Translations under genes and position numbers: made by a program
NCBI GenBank assembly: GCA_016716085.1
Contig: JADJWY010000008.1
Coordinates: 1-64,000, forward strand
Length of the DNA: 64,000 nucleotides
Direction of reading: 5' to 3'
Origin: Hahellaceae bacterium
Lineage (GTDB): Bacteria > Pseudomonadota > Gammaproteobacteria > Pseudomonadales > Oleiphilaceae
Part shown: one piece after another, positions 52,456-61,263 of the stretch
Layout of the letters: each line of letters begins with the position of its first letter
Position numbering within the stretch: the stretch's first letter is position 1
The notes under the pieces: model-generated
The model's input: the letters and a program-made list of their open reading frames with translations, nothing else
Told to the model about the DNA's origin: nothing
The model's database searches: none

Positions 52456-52911
52456 ATGAAAATCTGGGTGGATGCGGACGCCTGTCCGGTCGTGATCAAA
52501 GACATCCTGTTTCGGGCAGCGGAACGCAGGGGAATCGAGATGACGCTGGTGGCGAACCAGCCACTGCGGGTTCCGCCTTCAAAATTTATCAGTAGTTTGC
52601 AGGTCAGTGCCGGTTTTGATGTGGCCGATTCTGAAATTGCCCAGCGTACCAATGCGGGCGATTTAGTGATTACATCGGATATTCACCTTGCATCGCTGGT
52701 ATTGGAAAAGGGAGGCTTCGCGCTCAGCCCCAGGGGAGAGAAGTACTCACCAGATAGTATTAAGTCGCGTCTGAATATGCGTGACTTCTTGGAAACCCTG
52801 CGCGCCAGCGGTATCAATAGCGGAGGCCCGCCACCTCTGAATCAACAAGACCGCAAAAATTTTGCCGATCACCTGGATCGGGTGCTCTCACGCCATGGAC
52901 GTCCAGCGTGA
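52456..52911 (+). CDS. YaiI/YqxD (UPF0178, DUF188) family protein
   Basis: The 151-residue protein begins MKIWVDADACPVVIKDILFR, the family hallmark, with AQRTNAGDLVITSDIHLAS and LNMRDFLETLRASG. The fold is related to PIN-type nucleases, but the role is unproven. GAGGGG precedes the ATG. It overlaps panE by four bases and is likely co-transcribed. Confidence 0.9.
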   Translation: MKIWVDADACPVVIKDILFRAAERRGIEMTLVANQPLRVPPSKFISSLQVSAGFDVADSEIAQRTNAGDLVITSDIHLASLVLEKGGFALSPRGEKYSPDSIKSRLNMRDFLETLRASGINSGGPPPLNQQDRKNFADHLDRVLSRHGRPA

Positions 52912-53849
52912 AGGAGGCAACCGAAGTCATTACAACCGTTCATGTTTTAGGGCCGGGGGCATTGGGCTTGCTATGGGCGGCGAAACTGTCCTCCCGCCAG
53001 ACAATAAGGCTGCTGGGGCGACAGGAAGGTATATCGACCCTGCGGTTTTCCCTGCAGGAAGGTGACATCGTCTATCGAATGGCCTTGCCTTATCTCCCGG
53101 TTAGCAGTCTAGTGCCCCAAAACGAGACCATTAAGACGGTCCTGGTTTTTACCAAAAGCGAGGATACGCTGCCAGCCTTGCAGAGCCTTCAACCCTATCT
53201 GACACCGTCGGCGATGATTGTGCTGTTCCAGAATGGTATCGGAAGCCATCTCGCGGTTGCAGAGGCTTTTCCTGACTGCGTCGTATTTGCAGCCGTGACA
53301 ACCGAAGGGGCAAATCGACGAGATCCATTATCGGTTGTTCATGCGGGTCGAGGCATAACAAGAGTGGGGGCGCTTTTTCCTGAGCGCGTCCGGGCGGCGG
53401 ACCTGGCAGACTGCGTGGCGCTGTTGAAAGGTAGCGATTTGAAGATAGAGCCTGTCGTCGATATCCGCAAAAGTCTTTGGACCAAGCTGGCGATCAATTG
53501 TGCTATTAATCCTTTCACCGCAATTCTCAGCTGCCCCAACGGCGAGATAACGGAGTCTGATCTATTTCGGTCACTCTGGCCCACATTGAAAGCGGAGCTG
53601 GTCGAGTTGCTGGGGCTGGCCGGTTATCCTGTTCCGGCGAATGAGCTGGAGGCGAGCGTGATGGACGTTGTTCAGCGTACGGCTCATAACCGCTCCTCCA
53701 TGTTACAGGATAGGCTGGCGGGACGCCGTACTGAGATTGATGCGATCAATGGCTTTGCCTGGCGAACGCTGGCAGAAAAGCGACGGCCTCACGCAGCGAA
53801 TTTGCAGCTCTGTCAGATGGTTAAAGAATTGAATCTGGATTTGGTGTAA
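52908..53849 (+). CDS. panE: 2-dehydropantoate 2-reductase (ketopantoate reductase)
   Basis: The 313-residue protein has an N-terminal dinucleotide-binding motif (VHVLGPGALGLLWAAKL), VLVFTKSEDTLPALQSL, QNGIGSH and the catalytic-lysine region SLWTKLAINCAINPFTAI, the ApbA/PanE pattern. It makes pantoate for pantothenate and CoA synthesis using NADPH. It starts at GTG 52908 in the stop of the YaiI-like gene (GTGA overlap). Confidence 0.88.
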   Translation: MKEATEVITTVHVLGPGALGLLWAAKLSSRQTIRLLGRQEGISTLRFSLQEGDIVYRMALPYLPVSSLVPQNETIKTVLVFTKSEDTLPALQSLQPYLTPSAMIVLFQNGIGSHLAVAEAFPDCVVFAAVTTEGANRRDPLSVVHAGRGITRVGALFPERVRAADLADCVALLKGSDLKIEPVVDIRKSLWTKLAINCAINPFTAILSCPNGEITESDLFRSLWPTLKAELVELLGLAGYPVPANELEASVMDVVQRTAHNRSSMLQDRLAGRRTEIDAINGFAWRTLAEKRRPHAANLQLCQMVKELNLDLV

Positions 53850-53860
53850 TCAATTTCAAT

Positions 53861-53914
53861 TAGTTGAAGATAGGCGGCTAGTTGAAGATAGGCGGCTAGT
53901 TGAAGAGAGGCGGC
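53861..53914. repeat. Three-copy 18-base tandem repeat covering the GGDEF-gene stop codon
   Basis: TAGTTGAAGATAGGCGGC is repeated at 53861-53878, 53879-53896 and, with one change, 53897-53914. On the minus strand each copy reads Pro-Pro-(Leu/Ile)-Phe-Asn then a stop, so the gene carries serial in-frame stops. Confidence 0.9.
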
Positions 53915-55509
53915 GCGACTTTGACGCAATCTTTGCCAGACTGCTTGGCGGAGTAGAGCGCGGTATCCAAATCACGAAAGCAGGTATCAAAATTGGAATA
54001 TCCCGACAGGCAGGCGACACCAAAGCTTGAGGTAATAGTCAGTTGCCTGGTTGAGACAGGGTCGCTGCGAATAGCCTCCCTCAGTTTGTCGGCGAGTTGA
54101 CGGCTTTCCTCAAGCGTGATGTCGCGTAAGAGAATCAGAAATTCTTCGCCCCCCCATCGGGACAAGGCATCTGATTTTCGCAGCTCGGCGCGCAGGCGTT
54201 TGGCTGTCTCAATGAGAACTTCATCGCCTATCTGGTGGCCGTGGGTATCGTTAATCTGTTTGAAGTCATCAATGTCAGCCAGAATCAGGCATGCCGGAGA
54301 GCCTTCACCTGAGGTCTTTAGTGCAGTGCTGATCAACGGTGAGAGTGCGCGACGATTGTAGAGACCTGTCAGAGGGTCGTTCATTGCCAAGGTGTTTAAT
54401 GTATGGTTGATGGCGCTGAGATGGCGTGCACGCAGCGTGACGAGCATCAAGCCCGCTAGCAGAACTGCAACGCTGATCCAAATCGCGGTTTCGTACAATT
54501 CATAAAACGACGCAGGTGGATTTAACAGGACAGCATCCTCTGGCAGATTGCTTACAGATATTCCCCGTTCCCGCATGGCTTTCCAGTCAAAAAGAGCCAG
54601 GGATGCCTGATAGCCAGATCTGGAGAAGAAACCGTTCTGGTGATAGTCCATCGTTGCCTGAAGGGCCTTACTGGCCAGTGTTGCGCCATCAATGAGATAA
54701 CCGCCGATGGCGCCCGTGCCCATGAGACTGGAATAGTTGACGTATACGGGTGCCTGGGTGCTTTCGAGAATCCGGTTTAACACAGCCTTTGGAACGAAGC
54801 GTTTCCCGCTTCGATCATTGAATACCAGCGTGTAAAAGATAATCGTATCAGGGGGCAGTTGACTGACCTGATGTGCCAGTTCTTCCAGAGTAAAATCAGA
54901 TAATTTGTGGATCGTGAGGTTGGGCAGTCTGGCCAGCAGTTCCAGATAGTGGCTGGCTGCAACTTCACCCAGAGGGCTGCGTCCATCCACAATCGCCACA
55001 TGCCGCGCATTTGGATGGCGCCTGTGTGCAAAATCGACCGTACGCCTGACCAGTTCGCCTATTTCCGGGGTTAAGTGTACCTGGCGGGCCTTGAGCGCAA
55101 TCGATTCTGCCGTATGGTAAATCGTAATGGCGCCAGGATTAATGGAGTCTCCAAAACGATGAACGAGTGTGGCTGCTTCCGCAGACTCACCCATAATGGC
55201 GTCAAGGGGAATTGCTGCATACTTACGTTTAAGATAGTCGTGCCAGAAATCTATATCGTGGCTACTGGCAAGCTCGGGTGCGTTCATGTACTCGCGGTAG
55301 ATCTGCACCGGTTGGGTGTGAGTGGTCTGCCACTGAGTCAGGCCTTCTGTAAAAGATTGGTTCCAGGGAATAAACTCTTCGTAGCTGTGAACAATCAGAA
55401 TGCTCATTGGTTCGTGTGCGCAGGCAGCGTTGCCCGTCCATACAACGAGCAATGCGGCAAGCAATGTAATCCTCTTACGCCAACGGGCAATCGGAGCAGC
55501 GAATTCCAT
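53896..55509 (-). CDS. Diguanylate cyclase with periplasmic ABC-substrate-binding-like sensor
   Basis: The 537-residue protein has a signal anchor (ITLLAALLVVWTGNAACA), a periplasmic region like ABC_sub_bind proteins (SILIVHSYEEFIPWNQSF, then HPNARHVAIVDGRSPLG), one membrane helix near 345-365 (ISVAVLLAGLMLVTLRA) and a GGDEF domain with RWGGEEF and the upstream inhibitory RKSD site. It should make cyclic di-GMP in response to a periplasmic ligand. Both catalytic and I-site residues look intact, so it is likely active and feedback-inhibited. Confidence 0.92.
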   Translation of the reverse strand: MEFAAPIARWRKRITLLAALLVVWTGNAACAHEPMSILIVHSYEEFIPWNQSFTEGLTQWQTTHTQPVQIYREYMNAPELASSHDIDFWHDYLKRKYAAIPLDAIMGESAEAATLVHRFGDSINPGAITIYHTAESIALKARQVHLTPEIGELVRRTVDFAHRRHPNARHVAIVDGRSPLGEVAASHYLELLARLPNLTIHKLSDFTLEELAHQVSQLPPDTIIFYTLVFNDRSGKRFVPKAVLNRILESTQAPVYVNYSSLMGTGAIGGYLIDGATLASKALQATMDYHQNGFFSRSGYQASLALFDWKAMRERGISVSNLPEDAVLLNPPASFYELYETAIWISVAVLLAGLMLVTLRARHLSAINHTLNTLAMNDPLTGLYNRRALSPLISTALKTSGEGSPACLILADIDDFKQINDTHGHQIGDEVLIETAKRLRAELRKSDALSRWGGEEFLILLRDITLEESRQLADKLREAIRSDPVSTRQLTITSSFGVACLSGYSNFDTCFRDLDTALYSAKQSGKDCVKVAPPLFN

Positions 55510-55591
55510 AACGACCCCTGAAGTGTTCCAGTTACAGGGTAGTCACAGAATTGGAAACAGGCAAGGTATCAGCGGGGCAACGCCCGCGGTG

Positions 55592-56284
55592 CTAGTTCAA
55601 GCGCAACAGACAGTTGGAAAAATCGATGGCTGTGGGCCGCTCGTCCGGTTCGCTGGCCTGAAAGTATAGGACACCCAGCGAATCATCCTCTCCCCAGAGC
55701 AGGTCATTTTCGGCGAAGCAGGTCCTGTCGCCAGAGGATGAAGTCCACGCGCTGGACAGGCGTGCATTTGAAGTCGAAACGCTGGCCAGTTGAGCGTCAA
55801 TCGGGGTTATGTCGACACCATCAGAACCCAAAATGGGGCTGCCATAGGTCAGCCCAATCATGTCCATCGCACTCAGGCTTCTTTTGAAGAAGTTACCATC
55901 ACACTGCGTTGTGCGTTGAAAAAAGAGTACTTGATGCCGAATGCGGTCTGGTGTGATATCGACCAGATAAAGGTATGACTCATTGCGTGGTGTATCTGCT
56001 ACGCAGCTCCCCGCCACATAACAGCCCAGAACGGGATTAGCGCCATTTAGCTTGCACTCGAAGTCGTTCTGTAATTGGATTAAATCGGGAAATGCGCCGA
56101 CCCCGGCCGAATTACGGTCAAAGCGATTGCGGGTAACGCTCCCATTATCGGTGCCGTTATCCGGCGTTGAATTAAATTGTGGAACTTTGGTTCCCTCGGC
56201 GAGGTCGCCGCCGCTGCAGGCTGCGAGTATGACGGTCAGTGATGTGAGCAAGCCCGCGCAGGCGGGCTTCAGGAATCCATGCAT
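55592..56284 (-). CDS. Lipoprotein of unknown function
   Basis: The 230-residue protein has a lipobox (SLTVILAACSGGD). Its body carries six to eight Cys (FECKLNGANPVLGCYVAGSC, then TTQCDGNF) and ends with FSNCLLRLN. No known domain is recognised. It lies alone between the GGDEF and NERD genes. Confidence 0.65.
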   Translation of the reverse strand: MHGFLKPACAGLLTSLTVILAACSGGDLAEGTKVPQFNSTPDNGTDNGSVTRNRFDRNSAGVGAFPDLIQLQNDFECKLNGANPVLGCYVAGSCVADTPRNESYLYLVDITPDRIRHQVLFFQRTTQCDGNFFKRSLSAMDMIGLTYGSPILGSDGVDITPIDAQLASVSTSNARLSSAWTSSSGDRTCFAENDLLWGEDDSLGVLYFQASEPDERPTAIDFSNCLLRLN

Positions 56285-56318
56285 GGTACTACTCCTTTGG
56301 ATTTACGGGTGTGAGAGC

Positions 56319-57077
56319 CTAAGCCGTGACGGGCTGCGGGTGCTCGACGCTTGGCTCGCGATGTTTCAGGGTTGCCAAGGCATTGATTACCTGATTGGAC
56401 ACGGGTCTTGGGTTAATGGGCTGATAGGAAAGCAGGTAGCCGAGTAGTTGCTCGGGTTTGAGCAGAGGCACCTGGCTGTTTTCACCATTGACCAACTCTG
56501 CGGCCGGGTGGGTAAACAGGACGACCGGCTGAATCCAGGTGCGGGTGCGTCTGAGTTTGAGATAATCGGCTAATAACCAGACTTGTTGCTTAACCTGGGC
56601 GACAGGGTTGCGCATGCTCTTGTCATAAGCGACACCTTTTCGCCCCGTATTGGAAATTTGCCATTCTAAACGGTTTTCGTCGCAATCTATCCGACCGTGA
56701 TTATGTTTGACCTCGATCACGAAGAGACAGTCCGGCCCGGCGATAATCAGGTCAGCTTCGGTGTGGCCACTGCGTGATCGTGGATTGGGCAAATCCAGCT
56801 GATTGATCAGGGTGTAGTAATCGGGAAGCTTCTGCAAGAGACGCAGGGCGATATCTTCTCCCTCTGCACACGCCTGAATCATCGGATCGAGCTGCAGCGT
56901 TGTAACCATGAATAAAGCCAATAACACGCTTGCCAGTCCGGCAAGTGGGTGGATCAGTGCCGCGACCAGCAACGAAGCCGGTACACTGATGGCGAGAATA
57001 ATGAGACGAGACTGATTGCGCTCCCTGCGCGCCACAATCGTTAATCGATTGGGTGTAACATGCCTGAGGTCTGCCAT
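56319..57077 (-). CDS. NERD-domain membrane protein (nuclease-related)
   Basis: The 252-residue protein has two N-terminal membrane helices (LIILAISVPASLLVAALI, LAGLASVLLALFMVTTL). The NERD domain follows with PD-(D/E)xK-like residues: EADLIIAGPDCLFVIEVKHN, then GRIDCDENRLEWQI and NPVAQVKQQVWLLADYL. NERD proteins are nuclease-related and membrane- or DNA-associated; the in-cell role is not settled. Confidence 0.85.
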   Translation of the reverse strand: MADLRHVTPNRLTIVARRERNQSRLIILAISVPASLLVAALIHPLAGLASVLLALFMVTTLQLDPMIQACAEGEDIALRLLQKLPDYYTLINQLDLPNPRSRSGHTEADLIIAGPDCLFVIEVKHNHGRIDCDENRLEWQISNTGRKGVAYDKSMRNPVAQVKQQVWLLADYLKLRRTRTWIQPVVLFTHPAAELVNGENSQVPLLKPEQLLGYLLSYQPINPRPVSNQVINALATLKHREPSVEHPQPVTA

Positions 57078-57393
57078 GTTGTTCTTCCTTGCCGGATTGT
57101 GTTTGGAGTTATTATCGGCGTGAGTCTAGCAGGTTGTATTCGGTGTAATTGTGATCAAGTTCTCGCATTTGTATTGCACTAAGTCGCTGTTATGTTGAGG
57201 GTTTAAGGCGGAGGTGGTTTCTTGGGCCGCCTCAGGGCTAATCCCGCCGTAATGTCTTAGGAATCCACTACACTTGGAAATAAGAGATCTTTATTCGCTG
57301 GAGTGGAGCCTTTCCTTGCGGTGTCTGAACGTATTCCTGCTGTTGATGCTGGCGGTACTTGGACTGGCACACACCCTAAATCCCGTGGAGGCT
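57078..57393. other. Spacer with a possible short hydrophobic peptide frame
   Basis: No secure gene is present. On the plus strand near 57270-57434 a frame that can start at TTG encodes a hydrophobic segment like a signal peptide (LNVFLLLMLAVLGLAHTLN), but no ribosome-binding site or family support is seen. No repeat, hairpin or RNA gene is evident. Confidence 0.35.
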
Positions 57394-58272
57394 CTACCTC
57401 GCACGTCGGGTACGCGAAAGTGTGATGCCTGACAACACCAGCGCCAGGGCCAGGAAACTGCGGGGTGTCATAGGTTCGTCCAGCACGGCTACCCCACAAA
57501 AAAATGCAATCACGGGAATCAGGTAGTTGATATTGGCCAGAAAGGTTGCCCCGGCTTGTTCGACGATTCTGAAATAAAGCAAGGTCGCAAACCCCGTTCC
57601 ACCCAGGCCCAGCCAAAGTGCGGCCAGGCCAGAGGTGAGACTCAGAGAGGAAGGCGAGGGCTGTGGCTCCAGCAGCACAAGCGGTAAGGTCATCAGGCTG
57701 GCGCATAGCAGAACTCCGAGTGCGGTGGGCAGTGGCGCGGAGGAGGGCAGCCGTTTGGCAAGTACGGCATTCAATGAATACAGCAGGGCTGCCGACAGGA
57801 TCGCCAGTGCAGCCAGCAACTCTTTGGGATGTCCCGTTTGCTCGGGATTCAATAGCACCCAGATGCCGCTGGCCCCCAGCAGCACCCCAGCCAGACGAAG
57901 CGTTGTGAGACGTTCGTCTGGCAACAGAATGTGCGCCAGCAGCAGGGTGGTCAGTGGCATGACAGCCATAAGCATTCCGGCCGTTCCTGAGCCGACATAT
58001 TGCTGCCCCCAGGCGATCAGATAGAACGGCAGGACATTACCGATCAGGGCCAGAATTCCGTAGCTGCGCCAGGCGACGATGTCGCGTCGTAGATTAGGCA
58101 ATGAAAGACGGCGCACTTTCAGTACGATCAAAAGCAGCAGTGTGCCCGTTACAAGGCGAGTCAGAACCACCTCGCTGGGTGTCAGCGAGGCGAGTGAGAC
58201 ACTAATCAGCAAAAAAGACGTCCCCCAGATCGAGGAGAGCAAAATTAAGAGAAACCAGGGGGACTGCATCAT
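57394..58272 (-). CDS. EamA/DMT-family inner-membrane transporter
   Basis: The 292-residue protein has the two EamA repeats with about ten membrane helices (ILLSSIWGTSFLLISVSLA; YVGSGTAGMLMAVMPLTTLL; later FFCGVAVLDEPMTPRSFLAL). Full length matches the family, unlike the shortened EamA gene at 9 kb. It probably exports a metabolite or amino acid. It is divergent from the chemoreceptor gene with 56 bases between starts. Confidence 0.88.
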   Translation of the reverse strand: MMQSPWFLLILLSSIWGTSFLLISVSLASLTPSEVVLTRLVTGTLLLLIVLKVRRLSLPNLRRDIVAWRSYGILALIGNVLPFYLIAWGQQYVGSGTAGMLMAVMPLTTLLLAHILLPDERLTTLRLAGVLLGASGIWVLLNPEQTGHPKELLAALAILSAALLYSLNAVLAKRLPSSAPLPTALGVLLCASLMTLPLVLLEPQPSPSSLSLTSGLAALWLGLGGTGFATLLYFRIVEQAGATFLANINYLIPVIAFFCGVAVLDEPMTPRSFLALALVLSGITLSRTRRAR

Positions 58273-58328
58273 ATTTGTTCTACACTGTTACGAAGATTTC
58301 TTAGATTACACGATGGATACGCTCGCTT

Positions 58329-59942
58329 ATGTCTGGTCGCACGCATTCTCTGGAAAGGACTATTTATTTAGCGGTGGTCGCCTGCTTCGTGCTGGTATTG
58401 GGAGTGACACTGTATGTGTCCTCGGTAGATGCACGGCGACTGGGAATGACAGTGCTGAAGGATCAGGCCGAAGACGCGGCACTTTCCTATTTTGATAGTC
58501 TGAATGTGCTCATGCTCTCAGGCACCATGAATAATCGGGAAACGCTGCGAACCAAGATGCTATCCCGGTACGGAGTGACCGATGCCCGGATGATCCGCGG
58601 TGATTTGATTAACCAGACCTTCGGTGAGGGCTTGTCTCACGAAAAGAGTGCGGATGAATTTGATCGGCGCGCATTGGCGGGCGAGAGTGTCCACGAAGAA
58701 CGGATGGAAGGTGGTAAGCCCGTTCTGACGGTAGTGCAGCCGATTAAGGCGCTTTCTGATTATCACGGCACTAACTGTCTGCAGTGTCACGCAGTGCCAG
58801 AGGGCAGCGTGCTGGGGGCTGTTCGCCTGACCTTTTCCCTGGATATGCTGGAGCAGGAAATTAATAATAGCCTGGTGTCGCAGGCGACCTATCTCATTGT
58901 GACCTTTATTCTGGGTTTGTCGGCCCTGGTCTGGTTCATTCGTCGCTCTGTTTTCAGTCGGGTTAAACGTTTGCGCGATACCATGCGTGACATTGAAATG
59001 AGTTCAGATCTGACCCGACGCATGCGCGTGGAGACGCAGGACGAAATCGGTGCGACGTCCCGCGCTTTCAATAATATGATCCACAAGTTTCAGGAGAGCA
59101 TGCATGAGGTTGTCGATACCACGCACCAGCTCAGTGAAGCCGCAGGCCGAATTTCAGTGAACGCGGAATCCACCGCCAAAGCCGTTCAGGAGCAGCAGAA
59201 TGGTACCGACATGATGGCGTCGGCGATCCATGAAATGGAAGCGACCTCGAAGGATTTTCGCAGCAACGCTGAGCAGACGGCAGATGCATCGCAAGAGGCT
59301 GATAAAGCCGCGCATCAGGGGGAACGGACGAATAAAGCGGCCATTGACGCGATCAACAAGCTTTCACAGGAAATCTCTCAGGCCTCCAGTGTGATCGCCA
59401 GCCTGGATGGACGCACGCAGTCAGTCGGATCCGTGCTGGGCGTCATCAAAGGCATTGCCGAGCAGACCAACCTGCTGGCCCTGAATGCGGCAATCGAGGC
59501 CGCCAGAGCAGGCGAGACAGGACGGGGTTTTGCGGTCGTGGCCGATGAAGTCCGTGCCCTGGCAAACCGTACCCAGGAATCGGCTGCCGAGATTGAGCGC
59601 ATGATCGTCGAGTTGAAAGAAGAGGCTGAAGATGCGGTTGCGGTCATGGCCCGCGCCAAGCATGCCGCCGAGGCCAGCGTCGAACAGGTCGGGCAGGCCA
59701 GCAAGTTACTTTTGACGATCACGGAACGGGTGTCAGGCATTAATGAGCTCAACGGAAATATGTTATCGGTGGCTGACGATCAGAGCCGTGCGGCGGCCGA
59801 AATCAACAATACGGTGCTGAGGATCGCCCAAATTGCCGAACAATCGGCTGACGACGCCGCTGAAACGGCGAATCTGTCTGCCCAGTTAAAAGCCCTGGCT
59901 GACCAGCTTGACCGCATGGTGGCGCGCTTTACGATTCGTTAG
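58329..59942 (+). CDS. Methyl-accepting chemotaxis protein with a periplasmic haem-type CxxCH motif
   Basis: The 537-residue protein has a membrane helix (YLAVVACFVLVLGVTLYVSS) and a periplasmic domain carrying NCLQCHAV (Cys150, Cys153, His154), a c-type haem attachment motif. A second helix (YLIVTFILGLSALVWFI), HAMP and a signalling hairpin follow (IAEQTNLLALNAAIEAARAG, GRGFAVVADEVRALA). The covalent haem would let it sense redox state, O2, NO or a haem ligand. No che genes are adjacent. Its 3' end overlaps the convergent HlyD gene by 14 bases. Confidence 0.92.
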   Translation: MSGRTHSLERTIYLAVVACFVLVLGVTLYVSSVDARRLGMTVLKDQAEDAALSYFDSLNVLMLSGTMNNRETLRTKMLSRYGVTDARMIRGDLINQTFGEGLSHEKSADEFDRRALAGESVHEERMEGGKPVLTVVQPIKALSDYHGTNCLQCHAVPEGSVLGAVRLTFSLDMLEQEINNSLVSQATYLIVTFILGLSALVWFIRRSVFSRVKRLRDTMRDIEMSSDLTRRMRVETQDEIGATSRAFNNMIHKFQESMHEVVDTTHQLSEAAGRISVNAESTAKAVQEQQNGTDMMASAIHEMEATSKDFRSNAEQTADASQEADKAAHQGERTNKAAIDAINKLSQEISQASSVIASLDGRTQSVGSVLGVIKGIAEQTNLLALNAAIEAARAGETGRGFAVVADEVRALANRTQESAAEIERMIVELKEEAEDAVAVMARAKHAAEASVEQVGQASKLLLTITERVSGINELNGNMLSVADDQSRAAAEINNTVLRIAQIAEQSADDAAETANLSAQLKALADQLDRMVARFTIR

Positions 59943-61224
59943 GCTTCAAGCGGTTCCAGAGTGAGGCATACAGGCGCTCCAGCAGGCGTCGATCGCGTGT
60001 GATGATCTCGGCGGTCCCCTGCATTTCCTGGCGGAAGGGCAGGGTTTTGTGAAAACTGGTTATCAGTGGGTTGGGCAGGCGAACGATGATGTCATAGTGA
60101 TCCTGATCGGGCGCTAACGCGATATGATCCACCGTCCCGGTGAGCATGCCATATTCGGTATAAGGAAAACTATCGAGCTTCACCTGTACCGTTTGTCCAG
60201 ATTCCACTTTTCCTGAGTTCTGCATGGGGAGGGCGACCCGCCCAAATACGTGCTGAGTCGTCGCGGCGATGACCGTGAAAACCTCCTCGCCTGCTTTAAT
60301 ATGCTGATGAGTGCTCCAAAAACGGGACCAGCTCAGACGCCCGGCGACTGGTGCTCTGAGTAGGTAGCGGTGTTCCCAGGACTGCAGGGCGCTGCTCAGT
60401 TGCTGATACGCGGTGGTCAGGCGGGTTCGGGCCTGCTGCAGGCGTTCCTGATGCGCCAGCTCGACATTGATTTCCTCCCTTTCCAGCTCTGCCAGATCCA
60501 CCCGTGTTCGCGCGATCAGCGAGTATTGCCGTTTTTCAGCGTTGCTGAACGCCAGGTATTCGCTTTGGCGGGTTTCCAATGCTTCGCGTGATACCAGCTG
60601 GCGGGCGCTCAGAGACTCCAGTCGGGTCAGGGACGCTTTGGCCAGTTTACGCTGCTCGCTCAGCGCGGGCAGTTCTGCGGTTTGCTCGTCCAGCAAGTCT
60701 GTCAGGTGCGTACGCTGGGCGCGAATGGCTTCCAGACGTCTTGGACCCGCTGAGGCTGTTTGCAGAAAACGCCAGCCATCCAGCGGCTCAATAAACGCAT
60801 TAAAGGTCGGCTGCAATTCACCCAGTTCGAGTGTCGGCGCTTTTGCCGTGAGCGTCAGCAGAGATTGTTCCGAGTTGAGCGAGTTCAGCCATTCTCGCAG
60901 TTGGCGGGCCGCCTGCCAGGAGACTGTGTTGTGAATCAGCGCCACCGGCTGTTGTGCATTCACATCCGCCTCTGTTACCAGGATTTCCAGCTCTCCGGCG
61001 ACGCTTGCGACGACACGCAGTGGCGGTAATTCGGTGGTCAGGGTCAGCGGTGCGGGAATGACATCGGGATACCGCAGTAGCCAGGCCAGCGTCAGCATCA
61101 GGGTCACCATTGCGGCGACCAGAAGTGAGCCATGCTGCACCAGCCATGCGGGCATCCGGCCAAGGACATCGCGGGCGTAGTCGCTGCGATCGTTGAGCAA
61201 TGCAAGTTGTTCGTCGAGATTCAT
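59929..61224 (-). CDS. HlyD-family membrane-fusion (adaptor) protein
   Basis: The 431-residue protein has one membrane helix near the start (GSLLVAAMVTLMLTLAWLLR), a lipoyl-like beta domain, a long coiled coil (RLEAIRAQRTHLTDLLDEQ, then RTRVDLAELEREEINVELAH) and a barrel region (APVAGRLSWSRFW, then GQTVQVKLDSFPYTEYG). It should bridge the ABC exporter to an outer-membrane channel. It is the last gene of an operon entering from the right edge, 39 bases after the exporter gene. Confidence 0.88.
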   Translation of the reverse strand: MNLDEQLALLNDRSDYARDVLGRMPAWLVQHGSLLVAAMVTLMLTLAWLLRYPDVIPAPLTLTTELPPLRVVASVAGELEILVTEADVNAQQPVALIHNTVSWQAARQLREWLNSLNSEQSLLTLTAKAPTLELGELQPTFNAFIEPLDGWRFLQTASAGPRRLEAIRAQRTHLTDLLDEQTAELPALSEQRKLAKASLTRLESLSARQLVSREALETRQSEYLAFSNAEKRQYSLIARTRVDLAELEREEINVELAHQERLQQARTRLTTAYQQLSSALQSWEHRYLLRAPVAGRLSWSRFWSTHQHIKAGEEVFTVIAATTQHVFGRVALPMQNSGKVESGQTVQVKLDSFPYTEYGMLTGTVDHIALAPDQDHYDIIVRLPNPLITSFHKTLPFRQEMQGTAEIITRDRRLLERLYASLWNRLKPNES

Positions 61225-61263
61225 GGTTGTTCTCCTGATTATTGTTCTCGGTGAAAACCGCGA

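Noticed and set aside
53861..53914. CRISPR array
   Set aside because: The 18-base units are directly tandem without spacers and are explained as stop-codon duplication.
56244..56265. GC-rich hairpin near the lipoprotein start
   Set aside because: It lies within the signal-peptide codons and is explained by the coding sequence.
57257..57706. 149-codon minus-strand frame overlapping the EamA gene
   Set aside because: It lies mostly inside the transporter gene in another frame and shows no conserved features.
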